A DNA stretch of 64,000 nt. Origin: an uncultured Pelagibacteraceae bacterium (GTDB lineage: Bacteria > Pseudomonadota > Alphaproteobacteria > Pelagibacterales > Pelagibacteraceae). A program made the translations under genes and the position numbers. The notes below the pieces were generated by a model that worked only from the letters and a program-made list of their open reading frames with translations, had not been told where the DNA came from and searched no databases. The DNA is taken from contig CACLSF010000003.1 of the NCBI GenBank assembly GCA_902609535.1, positions 19,980-83,979 on the forward strand. Reading direction: 5' to 3'. Shown one piece after another: positions 35,381 to 43,658 of this stretch (positions within the stretch are counted from its first letter, which is position 1; the number at the start of each line of letters is the position of its first letter).

Positions 35381-36337
35381 ATGAAAAAAATTCTCATTGT
35401 CCAACCAATTCATGAAAAAGGTATGGAGTTATTAAAAAGTAATAGTAACTATAACTATGAAGTAGTTGAAGATTTAAGCGTTGAAAACGTGAAACAAAAA
35501 ATTGTCGATGCAGATGCAGTTTCTTTAAGAACCTCAATATTGCCTGCAGAAGCAATTGAAAATGCAAAAAACCTTAAAATAATTTCAAGACATGGAGTTG
35601 GTTACGATAATATTGATTTAAATAGCTGTAAAAAAGGAAATATCGATGTAGCAATAACCACAACAGCAAATGCTGTAGCAGTTGCAGAACATGTTCTTTT
35701 CATGCTTTTAAGCATCTCAAAAAGAAAAAATATGTATGACAATTCAGTCAAAAGTGGAAAATTTACTGAAAGAAATAAATTACCAAAAACTATAGAGATT
35801 TGGGACAAAAACATTCTTATAGCTGGATTTGGAAGAATAGGAAAAGCGTTGATTAAAAGATGTTTAGGATTTGAAATGAACGTTTTTGTTTATGATCCAT
35901 TTGTAGATGCAGAGACAATAAGCAAAATGGGTGGAAAAAAAGTTGAAGATTTATCAAAGGCTATTAAAGATATGGATGCAGTCTCACTCCATATACCTTT
36001 AACTGATCAAACTAAAAATATTATAAATTATGAACTTCTTAAAACGATGAAAAAAAACTGCATCATTATAAATGCCGCAAGAGGCGGTATTATTAATGAG
36101 AAAGACTTAGATAAAGCCTTAAATGAGAATTTGATTTTTGGAGCAGGAATTGATGTATTTGAGGTAGAACCTCCAGAAGCTGATAATCCTCTATTAAAAA
36201 ATGACAAAGTTTTCCTTAGTCCTCATGCTGCTGCATTCACTGAGGAATGCATGACAAGAATGGCAAAAGAAACTATTCAAAATATTTTTGATTTTTTTGA
36301 TGGTAAACTTGAAGATAGTAAAAAAGTAAAATTATAG
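35381..36337 (+). CDS. D-2-hydroxyacid dehydrogenase (3-phosphoglycerate dehydrogenase-like)
   Basis: A 318-residue dehydrogenase with GFGRIGKALIKR near residue 148, NAARGGIINEKDL with the catalytic arginine, IDVFEVEPPEADNP with the glutamate and LSPHAAAFTEE with the histidine. It lacks the C-terminal ACT domain of long serine-pathway enzymes. It follows the PhyH gene and ends in a 6-bp overlap with the convergent iolE. It is the third 2-hydroxyacid dehydrogenase of the island. Confidence 0.88.
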   Translation: MKKILIVQPIHEKGMELLKSNSNYNYEVVEDLSVENVKQKIVDADAVSLRTSILPAEAIENAKNLKIISRHGVGYDNIDLNSCKKGNIDVAITTTANAVAVAEHVLFMLLSISKRKNMYDNSVKSGKFTERNKLPKTIEIWDKNILIAGFGRIGKALIKRCLGFEMNVFVYDPFVDAETISKMGGKKVEDLSKAIKDMDAVSLHIPLTDQTKNIINYELLKTMKKNCIIINAARGGIINEKDLDKALNENLIFGAGIDVFEVEPPEADNPLLKNDKVFLSPHAAAFTEECMTRMAKETIQNIFDFFDGKLEDSKKVKL

Positions 36338-37234
36338 ATTATTAATCTCTAAATTTGATTTCTTTAAAGTATCTGTAATATATTTGTAACCCTTAATAGC
36401 ATATTCAAGTGGATTAGCTTTTTTAGGATCTTGTTCAGCTTCTACAACAAGCCAACCCTGATAATTATTTTTTTTTAAAATATCAAACAAAGGTTTATAG
36501 TCGATACACCCATCACCAGGTACGGTAAAGGCACCTTCTAAAAAGGCATCCCTAAAACTTAAATCTTCAGAAAGAGCTTTTTTTAATACTTCTTCTCTAA
36601 TATCTTTGCAGTGAATATGGATTACTCTTTCCTTGAATTTATTAATTAAATTAATTGAATTTCCCTGAGCAAATAACATATGACCAGTATCTAAAGTTAA
36701 TTTTACACTATCATCTGTATTTTCTAGCAATCTAATTGTTTCTTCTTCTGTTTCAATAACTGTTCCCATATGATGGTGATAAGCTAAAGGCATACCCTCA
36801 TCTTCAAGATATTTTGCAAGTTCAGATATTTTTTCGCAATAATCTTTCCATTCTTGATCCGTCATCTTAGGTCTACTGGAAAGTTTTTTTGTTGGATCAC
36901 CCTGTATTGATCCAAAAACTTCAGCAAAAACGATACATGGAGCTTCACAATCTTTAAATAATTTAAGTTGGTCTTGAATTAAATTTTTTTCTTGTTCAAC
37001 AGAATTTTTTCTAAGATTTCCGCTATACCAACCAGAACATAATTTTAAGTTATACTTATCTAATTTTGGTAATAATTCTTTTGATGTTTTTGGGAATTTA
37101 CCACCTGACTCAATCCCAACAAATCCAGCCTGACTTGCCTCTGACAAACATTGTTCTAGAGGAGTATCTCCGCCTAGCTCAGGCATGTCATCATTACTCC
37201 AAGCAATTGGTGCTATACCTAATTTTACTGACAT
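36332..37234 (-). CDS. iolE: 2-keto-myo-inositol (inosose) dehydratase IolE
   Basis: A 300-residue xylose isomerase-like TIM-barrel protein. GIAPIAWSNDDMPELGG at the N-terminus, YHHHMGTVIET with histidines near residue 165, LTLDTGHMLFAQG, HIHCKDIRE and GAFTVPGDGCIDY are characteristic of IolE. The enzyme dehydrates scyllo-inosose to the trihydroxycyclohexanedione used by IolD. I start it at 37234 (MSVKLG), because an in-frame ATG at 37267 would overlap the divergent gene. It is divergent from the Gfo/Idh/MocA-iolG pair with 31 bp between. Confidence 0.9.
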   Translation of the reverse strand: MSVKLGIAPIAWSNDDMPELGGDTPLEQCLSEASQAGFVGIESGGKFPKTSKELLPKLDKYNLKLCSGWYSGNLRKNSVEQEKNLIQDQLKLFKDCEAPCIVFAEVFGSIQGDPTKKLSSRPKMTDQEWKDYCEKISELAKYLEDEGMPLAYHHHMGTVIETEEETIRLLENTDDSVKLTLDTGHMLFAQGNSINLINKFKERVIHIHCKDIREEVLKKALSEDLSFRDAFLEGAFTVPGDGCIDYKPLFDILKKNNYQGWLVVEAEQDPKKANPLEYAIKGYKYITDTLKKSNLEINNL

Positions 37235-37265
37235 AAATTTTTTATTTGTTAAGATATATTTAATC

Positions 37266-38411
37266 ATGAGATTAATTAAAGGAAAAAAAATTCAGCTTGG
37301 CGTAGTTGGAGGTGGTCCAAAATCTTGGATTGGTCATGTTCATAGAATTTCATCAAGATTTGATAATCAATATGAGATAGTTGCTGGTGTTTTTTCGAGA
37401 AATTCAAAACTATCTAAAAGCTTTGGTCAAAGCCTAGGTATTTTAAAAGAGAGATGCTATTCAAATTTTAGAGAAATGGCTGAAAGAGAAGCAGTAAGAA
37501 AAGATGGTATTAATGTCGTGGCAATAATGACACCTCCTTCAAGTCACCAAATTATTGCAGAAAAATTTATTGATAAAAATATACATGTAATTTCTGATAA
37601 ACCATTTGCTGGGAATCTTGCTCAAGCTAAGAAATTATTTAAAAAAATAAAATCTAATAAAAAAATTAAGTATGCTTTGACACATAATTATTCTGCCTAT
37701 CCTATGGTTAGAGAGGCAAAAGTATTAGTTGAAAAAGGTAAAATTGGAAAAGTTGAATACATAAACGTTGAATATGTCCAAGATTGGTCAGGTGGAGAAA
37801 ATATTTCACAAAAAAATGCAAAGAAAAAGTTTAAATGGAAAATAGATAAAAATATTGTTGGAGCTTCAGCAGTATTAAACGAAATTGGCTCCCATGCATA
37901 TCATATGGCAACTTACATATCAGGTTTAAAAGGTGAAACTATTTTTGCAGATATTAAACAAGTTTCAAATAAAATTAAAATGGACAACAATGCTCAAGTA
38001 ATGATTAATTTTAATAATGGTGCTAAAGGAATGTTTTGGACAAGTGTGATGGCTAGAGGTGGAGTTTATGGATTACGAATAAGAATATTTGGAACAAAAG
38101 GAAGTTTGGAGTGGGTTCAAAACGATCCAAACTATTTAAAACTTAATCCATCTAATGGTGCGGTAAAATTTATTGAAAGAGGTTTTTTTAATGCTGAATT
38201 GTCTAAAAAATTTTCTAGATTAAAATTTGGACATCCTGAAGGATATTTGGATGCATTTGCAAATATTTATCGTGAATTTGCAGATTCTTTGAAAAATAAT
38301 TCAAAAAAAAGGTATTTTTATCCAAATGAGGATGAGGGGCTTGAAACTGCAAAATTTATCGAGGCATGCAAAGTTTCAAACAAAAAAAAAAGATGGGTAA
38401 AAATAAAATAA
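37266..38411 (+). CDS. Gfo/Idh/MocA-family oxidoreductase of inositol-cluster type
   Basis: A 381-residue dehydrogenase beginning LGVVGGGPKSWIGHVHR, a pattern typical of Gfo/Idh/MocA proteins that accompany inositol genes. The conserved lysine lies in ISDKPFAGN near residue 117, and NEIGSHAYHMATYISG supplies the active-site histidines near 210. I start it at 37266 (MRLIKGK); an upstream in-frame ATG at 37185 would overlap iolE. Its end overlaps the iolG start by 19 bp. It could act on another inositol isomer or an inosose. Confidence 0.87.
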   Translation: MRLIKGKKIQLGVVGGGPKSWIGHVHRISSRFDNQYEIVAGVFSRNSKLSKSFGQSLGILKERCYSNFREMAEREAVRKDGINVVAIMTPPSSHQIIAEKFIDKNIHVISDKPFAGNLAQAKKLFKKIKSNKKIKYALTHNYSAYPMVREAKVLVEKGKIGKVEYINVEYVQDWSGGENISQKNAKKKFKWKIDKNIVGASAVLNEIGSHAYHMATYISGLKGETIFADIKQVSNKIKMDNNAQVMINFNNGAKGMFWTSVMARGGVYGLRIRIFGTKGSLEWVQNDPNYLKLNPSNGAVKFIERGFFNAELSKKFSRLKFGHPEGYLDAFANIYREFADSLKNNSKKRYFYPNEDEGLETAKFIEACKVSNKKKRWVKIK

Positions 38412-39409
38412 AAACTGCTCTGTTTGGCCTTGGTAGAATTGGCCAGATGCATGCTAATAATTTAAGAAAAAATAGTGAATTTGAATTAAAGTATGTTTTT
38501 GATTTAAATAAAAATTTATCAAACAAAATTTCAAAAAGATTAAATGCTATTTCAATAAATAATCCAGATATTGCTTTTAAAGATAACGAAATTAAATGTA
38601 TTTTTATAGCTTCCTCTACTTCTACGCATTTAAAATTTATTGAAAAGGGTGCTAAGTATAAAAAAGTAGTCTTTTGTGAAAAACCACTAGATTTAAATTT
38701 AAAAAAAATTAATTCATCTCTAAAGAAAATTAAAAAACTTAATCCTAAAGTGCAAATAGGATTTAATAGAAGATACGATCCTGGACATAATTTACTTAAA
38801 AAGAATTTGTTAAAAAATAAAATAGGTAAACTAGAAAAAATTATTATAACTAGTCGGGACCCTGCTCCTCCTTCACTGTCTTATTTAAAAGGTTCTGGAG
38901 GAATTTTTAAAGACATGATGATTCATGATTTTGATTTAGCAAGATACTACTTGGGTTCAGATGAATTTAAATCAGTATTTGCTACTGGTAGTAATATATC
39001 AGATCAAAGATTTAATAAGATAAAAGACTATGAACTTGCAACTACAGTGCTTAAGTCGAAAAAAGGAGTGCAATGTGTAATAACTAATTCAAGACATTGT
39101 AGTTTTGGTTATGACCAGAGAGTTGAGCTTTTTGGAACAAAAGGAATGATGATATCAGATAATAAAAGAGAAACAGAAACTAATCTCTTTTTAAAAAATT
39201 CAACAAATAATAAATCCCCTCTACTCCATTTTTTTATAGAGAGATATGCAGAAGCTTTTAGGTTGCAACTATCTGACCTTGCGAACTTTTGCAAAAAAAA
39301 TATTAAACCTAAAGCTGTTTTTGAAGATGGAAGAAAGTCTATAATGTTAGCAGAAGCTGCACAAAAATCAGTTAAGTCAAAAAAATTTGAACAATTAAAA
39401 ATAAATTAG
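38393..39409 (+). CDS. iolG: myo-Inositol 2-dehydrogenase IolG
   Basis: A 338-residue Gfo/Idh/MocA enzyme with the IolG pattern: FGLGRIGQMHANNL at the N-terminus, catalytic K97 in CEKPLD, D174 and H178 in FKDMMIHDFD, and FNRRYDPGHN near 125. The triad spacing equals that of the Bacillus enzyme. It oxidises myo-inositol to scyllo-inosose with NAD, the step before IolE and IolD, both encoded nearby. The start at 38393 lies inside the previous gene. An alternative ATG at 38366 would increase the overlap. Confidence 0.9.
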   Translation: MGKNKIKTALFGLGRIGQMHANNLRKNSEFELKYVFDLNKNLSNKISKRLNAISINNPDIAFKDNEIKCIFIASSTSTHLKFIEKGAKYKKVVFCEKPLDLNLKKINSSLKKIKKLNPKVQIGFNRRYDPGHNLLKKNLLKNKIGKLEKIIITSRDPAPPSLSYLKGSGGIFKDMMIHDFDLARYYLGSDEFKSVFATGSNISDQRFNKIKDYELATTVLKSKKGVQCVITNSRHCSFGYDQRVELFGTKGMMISDNKRETETNLFLKNSTNNKSPLLHFFIERYAEAFRLQLSDLANFCKKNIKPKAVFEDGRKSIMLAEAAQKSVKSKKFEQLKIN

Positions 39410-39416
39410 AAATTTT

Positions 39417-40310
39417 TTATATACTTTGTATTTTTTTATCTCCTGCTTTTTTTACAAAATAAATTCCTAAGACAACAGCACATAAAGCAATTAAAATTTT
39501 AGGTGTTACTAATTCGTTTAAGAAAATAAATCCTAAAATAACACCAAAAATTGGTATTAGATAAGCGACCTGACTTTGGAAAACTAAACCATTTTTCTTT
39601 AAAATCATAAATCTTAATAACCATGCAATTCCAGTTGGAAAAATACCAAGATAAATCAAAGATAATGTGGACTCTAGTGATGGATTAAAATTCCATGGTT
39701 GCTCAATTATTAGTGATATTGGACAAGCAATTATAGTTCCCCAAATAAGAATTGATGCAGTTACATTTTCATTTTTCTTATTACTAATTTTTAATGTTAA
39801 AATTCCTCCAATAACATAAAAAGTGGATCCCAATAGAATCATAAGAGCAGAAAATAAATTTTCATTATTTATAAGTAAATTTTCTGAGAATAAATAAACA
39901 ATTCCTGAAAAACCTAAAACTATTCCAAATATTTTTATTACGTTTATTTTCTCTTCGTCAGCAAAGAAATGTGCGAGTATTGTTGCACTAATAGGTGTAG
40001 TTGACATTAAAATTGCTGCTAAATTACTTTGAACTTTTTGAACTCCGTATGCTATTAGGAAAAAAGGTATAACTAAATTGATGATACCAATTGCTGCAAA
40101 CCATTTCCAATCTTTAGAAAACGCTTCAATTTTTATTTTTTTGAAATAACAAAGTAATAATAGAGGTATCATTCCAAAAAAAATTCTTAAAAAAGCAATA
40201 GTTATTGGTCCATAAGAATATGTTGCAATTTTTATATTAAAAAAAGCTGAAGCCCAAAGTAAGGCCAAAAAAGTAAGAATAAAATAATCAGTAGCGTTTG
40301 GAGATTTCAT
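39417..40310 (-). CDS. EamA/DMT-superfamily permease
   Basis: A 297-residue protein with ten predicted membrane segments in two EamA repeats (first repeat LLWASAFFNIKIATY, and PISATILAHFFADE mid-protein). Substrate and direction are unknown. It shares a 4-bp stop/start overlap with the YbaK-like gene upstream, so it probably belongs with that housekeeping pair more than with the catabolic island. It is convergent with iolG with 7 bp between. Confidence 0.85.
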   Translation of the reverse strand: MKSPNATDYFILTFLALLWASAFFNIKIATYSYGPITIAFLRIFFGMIPLLLLCYFKKIKIEAFSKDWKWFAAIGIINLVIPFFLIAYGVQKVQSNLAAILMSTTPISATILAHFFADEEKINVIKIFGIVLGFSGIVYLFSENLLINNENLFSALMILLGSTFYVIGGILTLKISNKKNENVTASILIWGTIIACPISLIIEQPWNFNPSLESTLSLIYLGIFPTGIAWLLRFMILKKNGLVFQSQVAYLIPIFGVILGFIFLNELVTPKILIALCAVVLGIYFVKKAGDKKIQSI

Positions 40311-40786
40311 TCAATTATATCTTCTATTGATCCACTAGTAATTTTTTTAAGATCTTCAAAATTTATTTTAAAAATACAGTTTGGGTGTCCAGCAGCAGCA
40401 AACAAATCTTCAAATCTATTCAGAGAACTATCAACTAATATCTGCAAGTTATTTGTGTGTCCTATCGGAGAGACACCTCCAATTGTATATCCAGTTTGTT
40501 CTTTCACGTCATTTGGAGATGCCATGCTCAAATCTTTACTATTAAAAAACTTTTTTAGTTTGTTTAATGAACACCTTTTGTCACCAGAGACCAAACATAA
40601 AAAATAATTTTCACCATTTTTAAAAAGTAGACTTTTTACGATCGCTCCTACTTCACAGTTTAATGATTTTGCTGCATCTAAGGCTGTTCTTGCTGTTTTT
40701 TCTAATTCTGTGACTGATAAGGTCTCATCAAATTCTTTTAATGCTTTTTCAGCTCTTTTAACTGGTTCTTTATTTAATAAACTCAT
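40307..40786 (-). CDS. YbaK/ProX-type aminoacyl-tRNA deacylase
   Basis: A 159-residue protein with the YbaK/EbsC fold landmarks: GAIVKSLLF with the conserved lysine near residue 50, and GYTIGGVSPIGH near 110. Relatives hydrolyse mischarged Cys-tRNA(Pro) or Ala-tRNA(Pro) in the cytoplasm. It is divergent from glnA with 141 bp between, in which I see no clear structured RNA. Confidence 0.87.
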   Translation of the reverse strand: MSLLNKEPVKRAEKALKEFDETLSVTELEKTARTALDAAKSLNCEVGAIVKSLLFKNGENYFLCLVSGDKRCSLNKLKKFFNSKDLSMASPNDVKEQTGYTIGGVSPIGHTNNLQILVDSSLNRFEDLFAAAGHPNCIFKINFEDLKKITSGSIEDIIE

Positions 40787-40927
40787 TATTGCAACTTAGG
40801 ATTGATTGAAAATTCTAATTTTTTAGGGTTAATATACATGTAAAAAAAGCATAAGTGATATCTATTTAATAGGCATTATTTATCTTTTCTTAACTGATAA
40901 TAGAATTAAAAAATTATAGGAGATAAT

Positions 40928-42334
40928 ATGAGCGCTAAGGACGTACTAAAATTAATGAAGTCTAAGAATATTGAATTCGTAGATCTTAGATTTACCGACC
41001 CAAGAGGCAAACTTCAGCATTTAACAATGGACACAACGATTGTTGATGAAGAAATGTTAAACGATGGAGTATTTTTTGACGGATCATCAATTGCAGGATG
41101 GAAAGCAATTAATGAGTCTGACATGATATTAAAACCTGATTTAAGCAGAAAAGTGATAGATCCTTACACATCTCATAATACATTAATTTTGTTTTGTGAT
41201 ATTTTGGATGCTGTTAAAAGAGATCCATATGAAAGAGATCCAAGAGGGATTGCAAAAAAAGCTGAAGCATATTTAAAGAAAACAGGTATTGGTGATACAG
41301 CTTACTTTGGGCCAGAGCCCGAGTTTTTCGTATTTGATGATGTAAGAATTAAAAATGACATGAATGAAACAAGTTTTTCAATTGATAGTTCAGAAGGTCC
41401 ATATAATTCTGGAAAATCTTATGATAATGGAAACATGGGTCATAGACCTGGCGTAAAAGGAGGATATTTTCCTGTACCCCCAGTAGATAGTGCTCAAGAT
41501 ATGAGAGGTGAATATCTTAAAGGGCTAAGAGATGTTGGAATTACTGTAGAAAAACACCACCACGAGGTTGCACCAAGTCAACATGAACTTGGAATGTTAT
41601 TTGGAACTTTGGTTGATCAAGCAGACAACGTTCAACTATACAAATATGTAGTTCAAATGGTTTCTCACTCTTTTGGTAAAACTGCAACTTTTATGCCTAA
41701 GCCAGTTAAAGGAGATAACGGTTCTGGAATGCATACTCACCAATCAATTTGGAAAGGGAAAACCCCGGTATTTTCTGGAAATAAATACGCTGGATTATCT
41801 CAAACTGCACTTTACTATATTGGTGGAGTATTAAAGCATGCAAAAGCAATTAATGCATTTGCTAATGCTACTACAAATAGTTACAAAAGATTAATACCAG
41901 GATTTGAGGCTCCTGTTTTACTTGCATACTCTGCAAGAAATAGATCGGCTTCATGTAGAATTCCAATCACGTTAAGTAAAAAAGGTGCAAGATGTGAAAT
42001 CAGGTTCCCAGATGCATCTGGAAATCCATATTTAACATTTGCTTCCATGCTAATGGCTGGAATTGATGGAATTAAAAATAAAATTGATCCAGGTAAATCA
42101 TTCGACAAAGACCTTTATGCTTTATCAGAAAAGCAAGTTAAGAAGGTGCCAACTGTTTGCGGTTCTTTAAGAGAAGCAATGGAAGCTTTAGATAAAGATA
42201 GAAGTTTCTTAACTCAAGGTAATGTATTTACTGATGATCAAATAGATGCGTACATTGAACTTAAATATGAAGAAATTCATAATTTTGAACATACGCCGCA
42301 CCCTATTGAATTCGATATGTATTACAGCTGTTAA
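40928..42334 (+). CDS. glnA: Glutamine synthetase type I
   Basis: A 468-residue class I glutamine synthetase, equal in length to the enterobacterial enzyme. FDGSSIAGWK near residue 50, the metal/ATP site FGPEPEFFVF near 128, KGDNGSGMHTHQS near 261 and NRSASCRIP near 338 are all intact. The adenylylation tyrosine is present at residue 397 (KDLYALS), so control by adenylylation is possible. The start has a good AGGAG ribosome site. It assimilates ammonium into glutamine. The 141-bp upstream region shows no obvious riboswitch or sigma-54 site. Confidence 0.97.
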   Translation: MSAKDVLKLMKSKNIEFVDLRFTDPRGKLQHLTMDTTIVDEEMLNDGVFFDGSSIAGWKAINESDMILKPDLSRKVIDPYTSHNTLILFCDILDAVKRDPYERDPRGIAKKAEAYLKKTGIGDTAYFGPEPEFFVFDDVRIKNDMNETSFSIDSSEGPYNSGKSYDNGNMGHRPGVKGGYFPVPPVDSAQDMRGEYLKGLRDVGITVEKHHHEVAPSQHELGMLFGTLVDQADNVQLYKYVVQMVSHSFGKTATFMPKPVKGDNGSGMHTHQSIWKGKTPVFSGNKYAGLSQTALYYIGGVLKHAKAINAFANATTNSYKRLIPGFEAPVLLAYSARNRSASCRIPITLSKKGARCEIRFPDASGNPYLTFASMLMAGIDGIKNKIDPGKSFDKDLYALSEKQVKKVPTVCGSLREAMEALDKDRSFLTQGNVFTDDQIDAYIELKYEEIHNFEHTPHPIEFDMYYSC

Positions 42335-42347
42335 AAGGCTTATTTTT

Positions 42348-42382
42348 ATGGGATTACCTGTAGTAATAGCAGGTATTCCCAT
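42348..42382 (+). terminator. Hairpin downstream of glnA
   Basis: ATGGGA-T-TACCTG pairs with CAGGTA-T-TCCCAT around a 9-base loop, giving a 12-bp stem with one mismatch. It is followed at once by a second palindrome, ATTAGAATTCTAAT (42383-42396), and then TTT. There is no long T run, so it may be a 3'-end stabiliser or processing structure more than a strong terminator. Confidence 0.5.
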
Positions 42383-42422
42383 ATTAGAATTCTAATTTCA
42401 CTCAATTTTGTTATTAAAAGGT

Positions 42423-42560
42423 ATGACTAAGCTCATATCAACAATTAAGAATATTATTGGTTATAATAGGCCTGAAATCAAAAAGCCTAAACGTAGAAAA
42501 AATAAGACTTATTCTATGAATAAAAGAGGCCAGTATTGGTTTATTTCCTATTACCAATAA
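42423..42560 (+). CDS. Possible small basic protein of 45 residues downstream of glnA
   Basis: An ATG-started frame encodes 45 residues rich in Lys, Arg, Asn and Tyr (starting MTKLISTIKNIIGYNR, ending WFISYYQ). A weak AAAAGG ribosome-like stretch is directly upstream. Its stop is flush with the sufA stop on the other strand, the same tight packing seen for real genes here. I do not recognise a family. The frame could be chance in an AT-rich spacer, and its 3' end lies in an inverted repeat TATTGGT/ACCAATA (42534-42559). Confidence 0.4.
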   Translation: MTKLISTIKNIIGYNRPEIKKPKRRKNKTYSMNKRGQYWFISYYQ

Positions 42561-42896
42561 TTAAACTTTAAAAGACTCTCCACAACCACATCTTTCAGTT
42601 TCATTTGGATTGTTAAAAACAAATTGAGAAGAAAATTCCTCTTTTTTATAATCCATTTCAGTTCCAAAAAGATACATTACTGCTGCTGGATCAATGAATA
42701 CTTTAACTCCTTTATCTTCAATAACCTCATCATTAGGATTTATTTCCTTTGTGTATTCCATAATATAAGACATTCCTGCGCATCCACCTGATTTTACTCC
42801 AACTCTAACTCCAATAGAGTCATTTTCAGCAGAAGACATAATTTCTTTTATCCTCACTGCTGCTTGATCGCTTAATGATATAACTTGTTTCGTCAT
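42561..42896 (-). CDS. sufA: A-type iron-sulfur carrier (SufA/ErpA/IscA family)
   Basis: A 111-residue A-type carrier. The three conserved cysteines lie in SGGCAGMSY and in CGCG near the C-terminus (ERCGCGESF). It receives Fe-S clusters from the SUF scaffold and passes them to target enzymes. It is the last gene of the suf operon and overlaps the preceding sufT-type gene by 4 bp. Confidence 0.93.
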   Translation of the reverse strand: MTKQVISLSDQAAVRIKEIMSSAENDSIGVRVGVKSGGCAGMSYIMEYTKEINPNDEVIEDKGVKVFIDPAAVMYLFGTEMDYKKEEFSSQFVFNNPNETERCGCGESFKV

Positions 42897-43189
42897 AAAT
42901 TTAATTCTAGTTTTGCTGCCTCTGACATCATAGATTTATCCCATGGTGGTTCCCAAACTAAATCTAAATCTACTTTGTCAACTTCTTCTAATTGCATAAT
43001 ACTATCTTTAACTTCTTTAGGCAAACTTTCGGCTACTGGGCAATTTGGAGTGGTAAGTGTCATTTTTACACTAATATTTTTTTTATCTACAATAATATCA
43101 TAGATTAATCCTAGCTCATAAATATTTACTGGTATCTCAGGATCGTAAATTTTTTTTATTTCCTCAATTACTTTTTCTTTTAATTCCAT
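42893..43189 (-). CDS. sufT: SufT/MIP18-family (DUF59) Fe-S assembly protein
   Basis: A 98-residue DUF59 protein: YDPEIPVNIYELGLIYDI at the N-terminus and MTLTTPNCPVAESLP with the family cysteine near residue 51. DUF59 proteins help in Fe-S cluster maturation. This is the short stand-alone form. It lies 4 bp after sufU and overlaps sufA by 4 bp. Confidence 0.9.
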   Translation of the reverse strand: MELKEKVIEEIKKIYDPEIPVNIYELGLIYDIIVDKKNISVKMTLTTPNCPVAESLPKEVKDSIMQLEEVDKVDLDLVWEPPWDKSMMSEAAKLELNL

Positions 43190-43193
43190 AAAA

Positions 43194-43658
43194 TTACGAC
43201 TCGGTTTTAGTTGTTTCCTCTGAGTTGTCTAATGCAGATACAAAGGTATGCCATGATAATGTTGCACACTTAACTCTCATTGGATATTGTTTAACACCAG
43301 ATAGACACATTAATTTAGTTTTTTCGTCTTCTTTTAAGTATTCAGATTTTAATTCTGGATTTTCTTTTATCATTCCTAAAAAATCCTCAACTATCTCTTT
43401 AGCCTCGTGCTCATTTTTGCCTTTAATTAAATCAGTCATGATCGAAGCTGATGCCATTGAAATAGCACAACCGCTTCCCTCAAATGAAATGTCCTCAACT
43501 ATTTTTTGTCCATTTAGTTTAAGATAAACATGAACATTATCTCCACATAATGGATTATGACCTTTGGCATCTTTATTAAACTCATGTGTTTTACCAAGAT
43601 TCCTTGGATTTTTTCCATGTTCTAAAATAATTTCTTGATAAAGCTCTTTTAAGTTCAT
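43194..43658 (-). CDS. sufU: SufU/IscU-like Fe-S scaffold or sulfur acceptor
   Basis: A 154-residue NifU-N domain protein with LYQEIILEHGKNPRNLG at the N-terminus and the metal-binding residues in NPLCGDNV, GCAISMASAS and RVKCATLSW. This set is typical of SufU, which accepts sulfur from SufS as a zinc protein. It overlaps sufS by 4 bp, in keeping with a SufS-SufU pair in place of SufE. Confidence 0.92.
   Translation of the reverse strand: MNLKELYQEIILEHGKNPRNLGKTHEFNKDAKGHNPLCGDNVHVYLKLNGQKIVEDISFEGSGCAISMASASIMTDLIKGKNEHEAKEIVEDFLGMIKENPELKSEYLKEDEKTKLMCLSGVKQYPMRVKCATLSWHTFVSALDNSEETTKTES

Noticed and set aside
37185..37267. Upstream starts for iolE (37267) and for the divergent Gfo/Idh/MocA gene (37185)
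   Set aside because: The two extensions overlap each other; the conserved N-termini begin at 37234 and 37266, leaving a normal divergent gap.
40787..40927. Glutamine riboswitch or sigma-54 promoter upstream of glnA
   Set aside because: No GG-N10-GC element and no stable conserved stem could be found in the 141 bp; only a normal AGGAG ribosome site is evident.
42349..42396. 15-codon frame beginning MGLPVVIAGIP downstream of glnA
   Set aside because: It coincides with the inverted repeat, which by itself explains the sequence constraint, and it has no convincing ribosome site at proper distance.
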